Shown here: in pieces, positions 7,808-17,963 of the stretch
How the letters are laid out: the number at the start of each line of letters is the position of its first letter
How positions within the stretch are numbered: position 1 is the first letter of the stretch
From: Leeia speluncae
GTDB taxonomy: Bacteria; Pseudomonadota; Gammaproteobacteria; Burkholderiales; Leeiaceae
Assembly: GCF_020564625.1 (NCBI RefSeq)
Contig: NZ_JAJBZT010000002.1
Location: 62,001 to 126,000, forward strand
Direction of reading: 5' to 3'
DNA length: 64,000 nucleotides
The notes under the pieces: model-generated
What the model saw: the letters and a program-made list of their open reading frames with translations, nothing else
The model's database searches: none
What the model was told of the DNA's origin: nothing
Translations under genes and position numbers: made by a program

Positions 7808-8934
7808 AAAAGATCGGCTTAGTCTTTCTTGTCACACTAATGGGCTTAAGCGGCTTTTGGATAACCCAACATTTGGTTTGGCAAACACACTATGAAAAAG
7901 AGCGGGCGCATCCCGAGGTAGCGAGAAACTCCCGCTATGCAGCCACCAAGCTACTGATAAAAAGAAATCGTAGCGTCATTGAAGCAAATGATAGAGCGGC
8001 GATACAGCATTTACCACAAAAGGCGGTGTTGTTTTTAGATGATGGATGGGGATATTTACTCGAGGATAAAGACCAATACCAATTATTAAATTGGATTCGC
8101 AACGGTGGGCACCTCATACTTCCCATCAACTACTCAGGCGCCAAACTTTATCAACATTTGGGCGTAGAGCAGCAAACTACACCCGCATCAAAAAGAAATG
8201 AACGACCAAACAGTATAGAGAGAGAGAAATATCAGTGCTTGGCATCAGCCCTGATCATCAATGATGCAGCTATTGGTCAAGAAATTTGGATATCAGATCA
8301 ATACGGAAATCCTGTTCCACTTTCCAAGGTGGGCAAGAAAGAGGCTCGATGGTTGATCGATCAGCCATATGGCAAAGGCTTTGTCACCACTTTAGCTTTT
8401 GAAACATGGATATTTTCAAATGACGACATCGGTGATTTTGACCATGCCATTTTGCTCAATCGACTAGCAACGCTTCACTACGCACAAGCGCCGGTAATAT
8501 TTAATACGGCCTTAGATGACCCATCTCTATTTGGTTGGATGGTTAAAAATACACCGCTAGTGTTAGCCAGTATTTTCCTTTGCCTCTTGATGTGGCTTTG
8601 GTATGTCATCCCTCGTTTTGGCACGATCAAATCCGGTGAAGAAACGGTTCGTCGCAGCCTGCAAGAACACTTATTGGCCACGGGTTTTTACCTATGGAAA
8701 GTCAAGTCATTTCAGCCCATGCATCAAGCCGTCACTGATCGAGTCAATGCCAAAATCCAGCGAAAATACCCCGATTTCTTTTACCTTCCAACAGAGAAGA
8801 AATGGGCATATTTAGCTAGCAAAACCGGTATCGCATCAGAACAAATTCAAACCGCTTTTGAAACGTTGCCACACAACAAGAAAACATTGATACGCAGCAT
8901 GACCTTGCTACAACAAGTCTATCGATCGCTATAA
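7804..8934 (+). CDS. DUF4350-domain membrane protein
   Basis: 376 residues. An N-terminal signal-anchor helix is followed by a periplasmic domain of about 240 residues, with SRYAATKLLIKRN and LLNWIRNGGHLILP typical of DUF4350 (an IFT52/GldG-like fold). A second helix (LVLASIFLCLLMWLWYVIPRFG) leads to a cytoplasmic tail of about 100 residues. The start overlaps the preceding stop (ATGA). In related operons this protein lies between DUF4129 and MoxR, exactly as here. No enzymatic motif is seen. Confidence 0.83.
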   Translation: MKKIGLVFLVTLMGLSGFWITQHLVWQTHYEKERAHPEVARNSRYAATKLLIKRNRSVIEANDRAAIQHLPQKAVLFLDDGWGYLLEDKDQYQLLNWIRNGGHLILPINYSGAKLYQHLGVEQQTTPASKRNERPNSIEREKYQCLASALIINDAAIGQEIWISDQYGNPVPLSKVGKKEARWLIDQPYGKGFVTTLAFETWIFSNDDIGDFDHAILLNRLATLHYAQAPVIFNTALDDPSLFGWMVKNTPLVLASIFLCLLMWLWYVIPRFGTIKSGEETVRRSLQEHLLATGFYLWKVKSFQPMHQAVTDRVNAKIQRKYPDFFYLPTEKKWAYLASKTGIASEQIQTAFETLPHNKKTLIRSMTLLQQVYRSL

Positions 8935-8947
8935 ACAGGATAACAAG

Positions 8948-9943
8948 ATGAATACACCCGCCAATACAAACGACACATCTTCAGACAAGTTGACGCAAGC
9001 CAAGCAAATTGTTGATGCGATGAAGAGCCAAATTGGGCAAGCGGTCATTGGTCAAGAGACGATCATTGAAGAAACCCTCATTTGTTTACTTGCCGGTGGG
9101 CATGTTTTACTAGAAGGTGTTCCTGGATTAGGAAAAACACTCTTAGTCAAAGCGTTGGCAAAAACCTTCCAAGGGGATTTCCGTCGCATTCAATTTACAC
9201 CAGACCTAATGCCCGCAGACGTGACAGGACACACCTTATTTGATCCGGCAACGAGCCAATTCACCACAAGAAAAGGCCCCATCTTTACTAACTTATTGTT
9301 AGCAGATGAAATCAACCGCGCACCGGCAAAAACACAATCAGCATTGCTTGAAGTCATGCAAGAACAACAAGTGACGATTGAAGGCCAAACTCACGCGCTT
9401 TCGGCACCATTTATGGTACTTGCCACACAAAACCCATTAGAACAAGAAGGAACCTACCCCCTACCGGAAGCACAACTAGATCGCTTCTTGTTAAAAGTTA
9501 TCATTGATTACCCAACAGAAGCAGAGGAAATTAAACTGCTCGCACAGGTCACCAAATCGGCGGCAAATAGCCAATTAGAAACAGCTAGTGTGGCGAGCGT
9601 TATTCCCGCAAAAGCGATTCAATCACTCCAGCAATTAACAGCCAGCTTAACCGTTGATGAAAAAGTAGTGGAATACGCCACCCGGATTATCAGAGCAACC
9701 AGAAATCACCCTGGCATTTCAGTTGGTGCAGGGCCGCGCGGTGGGATTGCCTTAATTCGCTGCGCGAAAGCAGCCGCACTCCTCGCCGGCAGAGACTTTG
9801 TCTTGCCCGATGATATTAAGCACATTGCCCTTCCTGCCTTACGACATCGCATTGCATTAACCCCTGAATTAGAAATTGAAGGACAAACAAACGATAGCGT
9901 GCTGATCGCCCTACTCGGACAAATCGCAGCACCAAGGCTATAA
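8948..9943 (+). CDS. MoxR-family AAA+ ATPase
   Basis: 331 residues with a full AAA+ core: Walker A GVPGLGKT (57-64), Walker B LLLADE (116-121), sensor 1 ATQNP (159-163) and the MoxR-typical EGTYPLPEAQLDRF. MoxR ATPases act as chaperone-like factors that mature or activate partner proteins, often through VWA/DUF58 proteins. AGGA lies 8 nt before the ATG. It is followed 4 nt later by the DUF58 gene. The substrate here is unknown; the membrane partners encoded upstream are the obvious candidates. Confidence 0.95.
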   Translation: MNTPANTNDTSSDKLTQAKQIVDAMKSQIGQAVIGQETIIEETLICLLAGGHVLLEGVPGLGKTLLVKALAKTFQGDFRRIQFTPDLMPADVTGHTLFDPATSQFTTRKGPIFTNLLLADEINRAPAKTQSALLEVMQEQQVTIEGQTHALSAPFMVLATQNPLEQEGTYPLPEAQLDRFLLKVIIDYPTEAEEIKLLAQVTKSAANSQLETASVASVIPAKAIQSLQQLTASLTVDEKVVEYATRIIRATRNHPGISVGAGPRGGIALIRCAKAAALLAGRDFVLPDDIKHIALPALRHRIALTPELEIEGQTNDSVLIALLGQIAAPRL

Positions 9944-9947
9944 ACAC

Positions 9948-11267
9948 ATGCAGACTCCTAGTCGTCGTTTACTCGCTATGTTTGCTGGGCTCTCACTACT
10001 CTCCGTCGTATGTAGTATTTGGACTACGTTCAGCATCGTCTGGTGGAGTGTTGTGAGTATCCTACTAACAGCTTCCATCATTGATGCGGCTCTTCTTTTC
10101 CGACTAGGAAAGCACTTCAACATCCAGCGGGAAGTCCCACATTCACTTGCCCTAGGTATTGCACAAGAAATCTCACTTCATGTCTCTCATCAATACCAGC
10201 AAACCATTCGCTGTGAATTCATTGACTCAATCCCTGAAGGATTTGAGTCGGATATCACCAGTGAGCGCCGTCAGCTTCGCCTCCTCCCGGGGCAACACGG
10301 AACGGTAACTTATATAGCCACCCCAGTCGTACGAGGCCGCCATCAGTTTGAGCCTTGTGACTTAAGACTATTTTCACCCTTAGGGTTCTGGTCGCGCCAG
10401 TTTCGAGCGGGTGATACGACGAAGATCCATGTGTATCCAAACTTTGCCGCCATCGTCAAATATCACTTATTAGCCACTGATCATCGTCTCGGACAATTAG
10501 GTATTTTGGTACGGCAGCGCAGAGGGGAAGGCTTAGATTTTCGTCAGTTGAGAGAGTATCGAGAGGGAGATTCTAGGAGGCAAATCGACTGGAAAGCGAG
10601 CAGCCGGATGCGTAAACTAATCTCCAGAGAATATCAGGACGAAAAAGACCAGCAAGTAGTTTTTTTGTTAGATTGCGGAAGACGAATGCAGGCACAAGAT
10701 GGTCATCTCAGCCACTTTGATCACACACTCAATGCCATGCTGCTACTGAGCTATGTCGCACTTAGACAAGGCGATGCGGTCGGTCTTAGCACGTTTGCCA
10801 CACAAGACATCCGATATTTGGCCCCAAAGAAGTCCGACAAAACGGTTAACCTAATTCTTAACCAAGTATTTGATTTACAGCCCAGTCTTCAAACATCAGA
10901 TTATTATCAAGCAGCGATTGATCTCACACTAAAGCTAAAAAAACGTGCGCTCATCGTTATCTTAAGTAACTTGCGTGACGAGGATGATGTAACCCTATTG
11001 CCTGCACTACAGTTATTACAGAAAAAGCATTTAGTAATTTTTGCCAGCTTGCAAGAAAGCAGCTTACTTCAACAAATTACTTCACCTATTCATACCGACA
11101 AAGAGGCGATTCAATTTGCCGCAAATTGTGATTTTCTAAATAAGCGTGAACAGCTACTAAGAAAACTCAATGCCAATCGGACATTGGCTATTGAGACACC
11201 ACCTGAAAAATTGGCGATTGAATTGGTTAACCAATATTTAGATCTGAAGATGAAAGCAAAAATCTAA
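9948..11267 (+). CDS. DUF58 protein (VWA-like partner of MoxR)
   Basis: 439 residues. Two N-terminal membrane helices (about 8-45) are followed by a beta-rich region and the DUF58 signature DFRQLREYREGDSRRQIDWKAS. A von Willebrand A-like segment follows, with VVFLLDCGRRM standing where a MIDAS-type DxS motif would be. DUF58 proteins are almost always encoded directly after a MoxR ATPase and are thought to be its adaptor or target. It is the last gene of the operon; the convergent QueD-like gene ends 25 nt beyond its stop. Confidence 0.92.
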   Translation: MQTPSRRLLAMFAGLSLLSVVCSIWTTFSIVWWSVVSILLTASIIDAALLFRLGKHFNIQREVPHSLALGIAQEISLHVSHQYQQTIRCEFIDSIPEGFESDITSERRQLRLLPGQHGTVTYIATPVVRGRHQFEPCDLRLFSPLGFWSRQFRAGDTTKIHVYPNFAAIVKYHLLATDHRLGQLGILVRQRRGEGLDFRQLREYREGDSRRQIDWKASSRMRKLISREYQDEKDQQVVFLLDCGRRMQAQDGHLSHFDHTLNAMLLLSYVALRQGDAVGLSTFATQDIRYLAPKKSDKTVNLILNQVFDLQPSLQTSDYYQAAIDLTLKLKKRALIVILSNLRDEDDVTLLPALQLLQKKHLVIFASLQESSLLQQITSPIHTDKEAIQFAANCDFLNKREQLLRKLNANRTLAIETPPEKLAIELVNQYLDLKMKAKI

Positions 11268-11292
11268 AATTAAGTCATGAGTGAGGCTCTAT

Positions 11293-11901
11293 TTAGTCAT
11301 CCTCACGCGTATGCACCTGCATCGTCACTTCTGGGTTGGTAAACGATTCGCCACGCTTTAAGCGCTCGTACATGTCAGGATCCATCCATTCTGCTCGCAC
11401 TTGATCAGAAAAAACGATGTCTTCTAACTTCAGTTCACCCATGCGTGGATTATAAGCATCTGCGCGGAAGCATTGTGCATAGCCGGTTTCGGTTTCGTGG
11501 GCGATAACAGAATGCAATACCACATCATGCTCACCATTTTGCATGATGGTTTGCTTTAACAAAGCATCGATAATGACAAAGAAGACGCGGCTAAATTGTT
11601 CTGCACTTGGCGACACCGGTAGGCTAATCCAACGCGCAGAAAACTGTTTACATAGCTCGATATAGTCTTCGTGATCGCTATCCCAGAAGGTCACCGCATG
11701 ATCAAACGCATCAATCACATCGCGGATCGTCCCTTTCATCAAACCAAAGTCATACACCATTTGGCCGTTATCAAACGCATTGGCTTCTAGTAGCACTTCA
11801 ACTTTGTAACTGTGTCCATGAATCGATCGACGGCAACGATCGCTAGAACAGTTACGGACAATGTGTGCACTTTCAAATCCAAATTTTTTACGGATTAACA
11901 T
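11293..11901 (-). CDS. QueD-like 6-pyruvoyl/6-carboxytetrahydropterin synthase family protein
   Basis: 202 residues, start ATG at 11901 with AAGGCGAA upstream (the frame is open to 11934). Zinc-ligand pattern: His13 (FESAH), His28 and His30 (IHGHSY), with candidate catalytic Cys23; a later HETETG segment matches the conserved His-Glu region. The family includes QueD (queuosine pathway) and PTPS. Unlike E. coli QueD (about 120 residues, Cys-x3-His), this protein is much longer and shows Cys-x4-His. No queC, queE or folE is nearby. The start overlaps the end of the HAD gene, so they are co-translated. Exact substrate uncertain. Confidence 0.78.
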   Translation of the reverse strand: MLIRKKFGFESAHIVRNCSSDRCRRSIHGHSYKVEVLLEANAFDNGQMVYDFGLMKGTIRDVIDAFDHAVTFWDSDHEDYIELCKQFSARWISLPVSPSAEQFSRVFFVIIDALLKQTIMQNGEHDVVLHSVIAHETETGYAQCFRADAYNPRMGELKLEDIVFSDQVRAEWMDPDMYERLKRGESFTNPEVTMQVHTREDD

Positions 11902-12578
11902 GGTGATTCGCCTTGCTTTGAATTTCTCACCCAAGCGAGCTTGCTTAGGCCTGTTAATTGGGTAATTTTACCATCAAGCCAATTTGGGTGTTGTTTACTT
12001 TGCGTAATCCAAACGGTCCGCATGCCAAGCTGATGTGCCGTCCATAAATTCTCGAGCGTATCCTCAACCATGATCACATGGTGTGCGGCTAGCTTTTGTT
12101 CTTTTAAGATTTGCAGATAGCCCTTTTTGCCAGGTTTAGCATGAAAACCGACATCTTCTAACCCCAGAATCCGATTAAAAAACGGCTTGATGCCTAATCC
12201 TTTTACGGCCGCTTGTGCATAATGTCTCGGGGCATTACTAAACAAAATTTTTTGCCCGGGAAGCCGATGAAAGACACGCCGGAGGGATGACTCGAACACG
12301 AGAATATCTAATAGATCAGGAAACTGATGCGTTTCTTGTAGAAAATGATGCGGGTTAACGCCATGATGAAGAACCAGCCCTTTTAGCGTCGCGCCATAGA
12401 GTGACCAGTACTTTGTCCTTAATGCGTGTGCATCAGGGGTATTTAGCTGAAGGTTGGTCTCGATATAGGCCGTCATTGCCTCTGCGATACGCGGAAAAAT
12501 AACCGGATTCGCATCATGCAGGGTGTTATCCAAATCAAACAGCCATGTCCATTGCCGGTGCTGTGCAATCGTACTCAT
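11895..12578 (-). CDS. HAD-superfamily hydrolase, pyrimidine 5'-nucleotidase type
   Basis: 227 residues. HAD motif I is FDLDNTL with Asp15 and Asp17; motif II is ILFSNAPRHYA; motif III/IV ends in MVEDTLENL. The helical cap and overall pattern fit the SDT1/pyrimidine 5'-nucleotidase group, which in many betaproteobacteria sits next to argB. It dephosphorylates nucleoside monophosphates or related small phosphates in the cytoplasm. A 12-bp perfect hairpin (12585-12619) ends 7 nt before its ATG. The 3' end overlaps the QueD-like gene by 7 nt. Confidence 0.85.
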   Translation of the reverse strand: MSTIAQHRQWTWLFDLDNTLHDANPVIFPRIAEAMTAYIETNLQLNTPDAHALRTKYWSLYGATLKGLVLHHGVNPHHFLQETHQFPDLLDILVFESSLRRVFHRLPGQKILFSNAPRHYAQAAVKGLGIKPFFNRILGLEDVGFHAKPGKKGYLQILKEQKLAAHHVIMVEDTLENLWTAHQLGMRTVWITQSKQHPNWLDGKITQLTGLSKLAWVRNSKQGESPC

Positions 12579-12584
12579 GGAGTA

Positions 12585-12619
12585 CCCAACCTTTTGGATA
12601 CGAAGTTCAAAAGGTTGGG
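12585..12619 (-). promoter_or_regulatory. 12-bp perfect hairpin between argB and the HAD gene
   Basis: CCCAACCTTTTG (12585-12596) pairs perfectly with CAAAAGGTTGGG (12608-12619) around an 11-nt loop. On the minus-strand transcript it follows the argB stop and ends 7 nt before the HAD start codon, and it buries the only purine-rich AAAAGG stretch upstream of that ATG. There is no U-tract, so it is a processing or translation-control hairpin rather than a classical terminator. Confidence 0.5.
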
Positions 12620-12632
12620 GGTTGTCACTACT

Positions 12633-13535
<903 letters not shown>

Positions 13536-13579
13536 TTATCTAATACTTGTGTTTACTATTTGCACACAAGTATTCAACA

Positions 13580-14188
13580 TTACGGGATCAACATTCCACG
13601 CTGCACAGCCGGTCTCGCCCCTACGCGATCAAACCAATCTGCCACTGCCGGAAAATCTGCCAATTCAATTTGCTGCCACTCATGACGACTCACCCAAGGG
13701 AATATCGCCATATCTGCAATCGAATAAGCTTCTGCAAAATAGTGCTTATTCTCTAAAACTTGGTTCATCACCGAGTAAAGCCGGTGCGCCTCCGAAGTGT
13801 ATCGATTAATCGCATAAGGAACGGGTTGCGATGCACTTCGTAAAAAATGGTGCACTTGACCTAACATGGGACCAACGCCCCCCATCTGGAACATTAGCCA
13901 CTGCATCACTTCATATCGAGCAGCACCTGACGTTGGTAAAAACTGCCCCGCCTGTTCTGCGAGATACAGCAAGATTGCACCGCTCTCAAACAACGTCATT
14001 GGTTCAGCGCTACGGCGATCTACAATAACAGGGATCTTCCCATTTGGTGTTAAGGCACGAAACGTTTCTGAAAACTGCTCGCCCGCGCCAATATTCACAG
14101 GAAACACTTGATAGGCTAAGCCCAACTCCTCCAATAAGATCGACACTTTTCGACCATTTGGGGTTCCCCATGTATACAAATCGATCAT
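13580..14188 (-). CDS. Glutathione S-transferase, nu-class (YfcG/YghU-like)
   Basis: 202 residues from ATG at 14188, the point where GST similarity begins (MIDLYTWGTPNGRKVSILLEE); the frame runs on to 14236 without similarity. The thioredoxin-fold N-domain has the TPNG motif of nu-class enzymes in place of a catalytic Ser/Cys, and NGKIPVIVD plus LFESGAILLYLAE form the glutathione site. The helical C-domain follows. YfcG-type enzymes show disulfide-bond reductase activity with GSH. Monocistronic by appearance. Confidence 0.88.
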   Translation of the reverse strand: MIDLYTWGTPNGRKVSILLEELGLAYQVFPVNIGAGEQFSETFRALTPNGKIPVIVDRRSAEPMTLFESGAILLYLAEQAGQFLPTSGAARYEVMQWLMFQMGGVGPMLGQVHHFLRSASQPVPYAINRYTSEAHRLYSVMNQVLENKHYFAEAYSIADMAIFPWVSRHEWQQIELADFPAVADWFDRVGARPAVQRGMLIP

Positions 14189-14385
14189 CAATTTACCATT
14201 AACCCAAAAGAATGGGGCGCATTTTAACCCCCTCACTATTTAACGCAAGTTTATAGGGGTTAATCCATTCACTTTAAAAATCATTTGTCTCATTTACACC
14301 ATTAAGTGTTTGATTTTTCAGATGATCAATTACCTATTACAAAAATGGAAAAAGCTTAACTAATCATCATTGCAAGTGAATGAAT

Positions 14386-14426
14386 AAAATAGATCAAGGG
14401 CGACTTAAGCGCCCTTGATCTATTTT
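14386..14426 (-). terminator. Strong bidirectional terminator hairpin
   Basis: GATCAAGGGCG pairs with CGCCCTTGATC around a 7-nt loop, and the stem continues outward through an AAAATA/TATTTT pairing, giving a U-rich tail on both strands. It lies just after the stop of the minus-strand orphan at 14455 and before the glutathione transferase. Confidence 0.8.
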
Positions 14427-14454
14427 GTGACTTTTGACTTTACTAATCTAGCAC

Positions 14455-15144
14455 CTACAAATTGTCAGCGGCCGCGCCAATGAGGGCTCTTACTACTCTA
14501 CTGACCTCTTGTCTATGCTTAGACATAGGAGGACCAGCACTTAAATGATCAAAGTTTATCAATCTGAATTTACCATCCATAACGTATTCATCAACGCGTC
14601 TATCTCCAGCAGGATAGCTGTTAATTTTCTCGAGACTGAATGACTTTTGAAGTATGCTTATACGATCAAGACTTTCAAAAAAGATTGCTCTAGGTTCTAT
14701 ACGGTTTACCAACTCTTTGTTAACTTCTATACAGAATTCTAAATGTGGTGATTTGGAAAATTGTGTACCATATCTTTTCTCAAAATCATTTTGCAAATTT
14801 CTAGAACACCAAAAAAATAGTTCGGTATGCGTAGTTTGATCAAACACTTCTTGACCTAAAAAATGTCTCATTTTGGTCATCCTTGTTTTGCTACCCCGAC
14901 TTCTACCGTACACCTCCTGAAAATTTCTATCTCGAGTTTCCTCATCATTTTTTTGATCAGTTGTCTCCCAGTCACTATTGTCATCTCCAGGGTTAAGACC
15001 AATCCATATATATCTTGGGTGACACGGACGACTGAAATTTAGAGGGCAATCAAAAACAAAGTGATGCGATTTTTTTAGTAATTTCTTTTCAATTTGATAG
15101 TTTCGAATTCTTTCGATTAGGTCTGCACTTAAATTATTTGCCAT
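14455..15144 (-). CDS. Orphan protein with UDG-like GLNPG motif
   Basis: 229 residues; ATG at 15144 is favoured over the in-frame TTG at 15150 because GAGGTGA lies at proper distance. I do not recognise a named family. The segment YIWIGLNPGDDN (45-56) resembles motif A of the uracil-DNA glycosylase superfamily (G-x-N-P-G), and a late FDHLSAGPP could correspond to the His motif B. Between them are charged, DNA-binding-like stretches. The gene is A/T-rich, uses codons unlike its neighbours, and stands alone between glmS and the GST gene with its own terminator, which suggests acquisition by transfer. A DNA-repair or defence role is possible but unproven. Confidence 0.6.
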   Translation of the reverse strand: MANNLSADLIERIRNYQIEKKLLKKSHHFVFDCPLNFSRPCHPRYIWIGLNPGDDNSDWETTDQKNDEETRDRNFQEVYGRSRGSKTRMTKMRHFLGQEVFDQTTHTELFFWCSRNLQNDFEKRYGTQFSKSPHLEFCIEVNKELVNRIEPRAIFFESLDRISILQKSFSLEKINSYPAGDRRVDEYVMDGKFRLINFDHLSAGPPMSKHRQEVSRVVRALIGAAADNL

Positions 15145-15312
15145 TAACAATCACCTCACTCAAAAGCAGCCCAAAATATGAAAAGTCATAAACATAAAGA
15201 GTAAGTCAATAAAATTCACTCCCACGGCATTGCCTAGTACAGCATCTTAATATCCTAATTAAGAGCATAGCAGCATGGGTTTCTCTAAAGTTCATTGAGA
15301 GATGAAACTTTT

Positions 15313-17142
15313 TTACTCAACCGTTACCGACTTAGCCAAGTTTCTTGGCTTATCTACATCGGTTCCCTTTTGAAGGGCGGCATGATACGCCAACAATTGC
15401 ACAGGAATCGCATGCAAGACAGGGCTTAATACACCAACGTGACGAGGGGTGCGGATAACATGCACACCTTCAGACTCACTGAAATGGCTATCTAAATCCG
15501 CAAAGACGAACAATTCACCGCCACGGGCACGCACCTCTTGCATATTGGATTTCACCTTTTCTAATAACGCATCATTTGGCGCAATCACAACGACTGGCAT
15601 TTTTTCATCTACCAGTGCTAACGGACCATGCTTTAGTTCGCCTGCGGGATATGCTTCTGCGTGAATATACGAAATCTCTTTTAACTTCAGTGCGCCTTCT
15701 AATGCAATTGGGTAATGCACCCCACGGCCTAAGAATAAAGCATGATCTTTTGGAGAGAATTTCTCCGCCCAACTCTTAATTTGTGGTTCTAAATTCAGCG
15801 CGTGCTGAACACTGCCCGGCAAATGGCGCAATGCTTCAAGATATTCAGTTTCTTTTTCAGCCGTTAATTTGCCCTTAAATTTGGCCAGTGTCACGGCAAG
15901 TGCAAACAATGCAATTAATTGGGTGGTAAACGCCTTGGTGGAAGCAACACCAATCTCTGCCCCTGCTCGCGTATAGAAGACCAACTTACTAGCGCGTGGA
16001 ATCGCGCTTTCCTGTACGTTACAAATAGAAAGCGTTTCTTCATGACCTAGGGATTTGGCGTACTTCAGCGCCTCCATCGTATCTAAGGTCTCACCGCTTT
16101 GCGAAATCGTTACAATCAGCGACTTTGGATTCGCGACCACATCACGATAACGATATTCGCTAGCAATTTCGACAGAGCAAGGAACACCCGCGATTGCCTC
16201 TACCCAATACCTAGCAACTGAGCCCGCGTAATAACTCGTTCCGCAGGCAAGAATCTGCACGCTATCAATCTGCTCAAAGACATTCTGAGCATGATCACCA
16301 AATAGCGAAGGCGCAAACCCACTTTCCAATACTTGCTCAATAGTGTCAGAGAGTGCTTTAGGCTGCTCATGAATCTCTTTTTGCATGAAGTGATTGTATG
16401 GACCAAGCTCTAATGAAGCCAAAGAGACATCCGACACATGAACCTTACGTTCCACAGGGTGATTATCTAGGTCAACGATCGTGATCTGGTTCGCCGTAAT
16501 TTCAGCGACATCCCCCTCTTCCAAGAACATCACACGACGGGTTGCAGATAAAACGGCAGAAACATCAGACGCCACAAAGTTTTCCCCCTCACCTAGACCA
16601 ATTAACAGCGGGCAACCAACTCGTGCACAAATCAGGGTTTCTGGTTCTTTCACAGAAATCACGCCAATGGCAAATGCACCACTCAGTTCTTTCACTGCTA
16701 AGCGAACGGCTTCAAATAGACTTGTAGCCGACTTGAGATGATGGTGCACCAAATGGGCAATGACTTCCGTATCTGTCTGCGAAGTAAATTCATAACCAAG
16801 TGCTTTTAATGCTTGCCGTTTCTCTTCGTGGTTCTCGATAATACCGTTGTGTACTACAGCTAACTCACCATTCGATACATGTGGGTGTGCATTTGGTTCG
16901 GTAACGCCGCCATGGGTTGCCCAGCGGGTATGGCCAATACCTAAGAATCCGTTTAAGTTAATCTCTTCAGCTGCTTTTTCCATTTCCGCGACACGGCCAA
17001 CACGGCGCACGCGCTCAATAGAACCGTTCGTTAACACGGCTACGCCAGCAGAGTCGTATCCTCTGTATTCCAAACGCTTCAAACCATCCACTAATACCGG
17101 AACAATATTTCGTTGCGCTACCGCGCCAACAATCCCACACAT
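15313..17142 (-). CDS. glmS: Glutamine--fructose-6-phosphate aminotransferase (isomerizing)
   Basis: 609 residues, the same length as E. coli GlmS. Makes glucosamine-6-phosphate for peptidoglycan and LPS. The start ATG at 17142 places the catalytic Cys at position 2 (MCGIVGAV), as needed for the N-terminal glutamine amidotransferase, and AGGAG precedes it; the open frame to 17181 is an extension. Two SIS domains follow ([41 protein letters not shown]), and the C-terminus is [11 protein letters not shown]. It follows glmR after a 1-nt gap. No glmS ribozyme is present upstream. Confidence 0.98.
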   Translation of the reverse strand: MCGIVGAVAQRNIVPVLVDGLKRLEYRGYDSAGVAVLTNGSIERVRRVGRVAEMEKAAEEINLNGFLGIGHTRWATHGGVTEPNAHPHVSNGELAVVHNGIIENHEEKRQALKALGYEFTSQTDTEVIAHLVHHHLKSATSLFEAVRLAVKELSGAFAIGVISVKEPETLICARVGCPLLIGLGEGENFVASDVSAVLSATRRVMFLEEGDVAEITANQITIVDLDNHPVERKVHVSDVSLASLELGPYNHFMQKEIHEQPKALSDTIEQVLESGFAPSLFGDHAQNVFEQIDSVQILACGTSYYAGSVARYWVEAIAGVPCSVEIASEYRYRDVVANPKSLIVTISQSGETLDTMEALKYAKSLGHEETLSICNVQESAIPRASKLVFYTRAGAEIGVASTKAFTTQLIALFALAVTLAKFKGKLTAEKETEYLEALRHLPGSVQHALNLEPQIKSWAEKFSPKDHALFLGRGVHYPIALEGALKLKEISYIHAEAYPAGELKHGPLALVDEKMPVVVIAPNDALLEKVKSNMQEVRARGGELFVFADLDSHFSESEGVHVIRTPRHVGVLSPVLHAIPVQLLAYHAALQKGTDVDKPRNLAKSVTVE

Positions 17143-17143
17143 A

Positions 17144-17935
17144 TTATTTTCTCCTAGGCGTATCTGCTGAAGTAGGTGCACAAATAACCGTCACCCCTTT
17201 TGATTCAATCTGCTGACGAGCATCATCATTTAATGCGTCATCCGTCACCAGTGTATGTATTCTTTGCCATGGCAATTCTAAATTTGGAATGCGACGGCCA
17301 ATCTTTTCTGACTCCACCATCACAATCACTTCCCTTGCCACTTCGGCCATAACGCGAGAAAGTCCAACTAGCTCATTAAAAGTGGTGGTACCACGTGCTA
17401 AATCGATACCATCTGCGCCAATAAACAGCTGATCAAAATCATATGATCTCAATGCTTGTTCTGCCACCTGTCCTTGAAAAGACTCGGAATGCGGATCCCA
17501 AGTTCCTCCGGTCATCAAGAGGATGGGTTCATTTTCGAGCTCCCGCAATTGGCTAGCCACATTTAAAGAGTTTGTCATCACGACTAACCCTTGTTTATTG
17601 CCTAACAATGGGATCATTGCACTGGTCGTCGTCCCGCTATCAATAATCACGCGATTATGATCACGGATTCTTTCAGCGGCAACTCGTGCAATCATTTGCT
17701 TTCGAAGCGAAACTTTATCAGACTCGGCTTCTGCAACCATCTCATTCGGGAGAGAAACCGCTCCACCATATCGACGAAGTAAAACGCCACTGGTTTCTAG
17801 TAATGCCAAGTCTTTTCGAATCGTTACCTCAGATGTGGCAAAACGCTGAGTTAACTCTTCGACACTCACTTCGCCCTGCTCTTGCACCAATGTTGCAATC
17901 GCATGCCTTCGCTGCTGCGTGTTTCGTTTTGTCAT
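17144..17935 (-). CDS. glmR: DeoR-family repressor, GlmR-type
   Basis: 263 residues from ATG at 17935 ([13 protein letters not shown]). The DeoR N-terminal winged helix has [21 protein letters not shown], and the sugar-phosphate-sensing C-domain has IIDSGTTT and LFIGADGID. In pseudomonads a DeoR-type gene in this same glmU-glmR-glmS context controls glmS, so regulation of amino-sugar synthesis is the likely role. It is directly upstream of glmS and shares its transcript. A TTTCG-type repeat in its own 5' leader (17942-17954) suggests autoregulation. Confidence 0.85.
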   Translation of the reverse strand: MTKRNTQQRRHAIATLVQEQGEVSVEELTQRFATSEVTIRKDLALLETSGVLLRRYGGAVSLPNEMVAEAESDKVSLRKQMIARVAAERIRDHNRVIIDSGTTTSAMIPLLGNKQGLVVMTNSLNVASQLRELENEPILLMTGGTWDPHSESFQGQVAEQALRSYDFDQLFIGADGIDLARGTTTFNELVGLSRVMAEVAREVIVMVESEKIGRRIPNLELPWQRIHTLVTDDALNDDARQQIESKGVTVICAPTSADTPRRK

Positions 17936-17941
17936 TTTAAA

Positions 17942-17954
17942 TTTCGTTTCGAAA
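17942..17954 (-). promoter_or_regulatory. TTTCG-repeat, candidate GlmR/DeoR operator
   Basis: TTTCGTTTCGAAA lies 6 nt upstream of the glmR start codon, between the predicted promoter and the gene. DeoR-family repressors commonly bind repeats built on TTTCG. A repressor bound here would block transcription of glmR-glmS. Confidence 0.4.
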
Positions 17955-17963
17955 GTTTTGTAA

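Noticed and set aside
17143-17200. glmS ribozyme upstream of glmS
   Set aside because: The region is the end of glmR coding sequence and shows no ribozyme core; control through GlmR is more likely.
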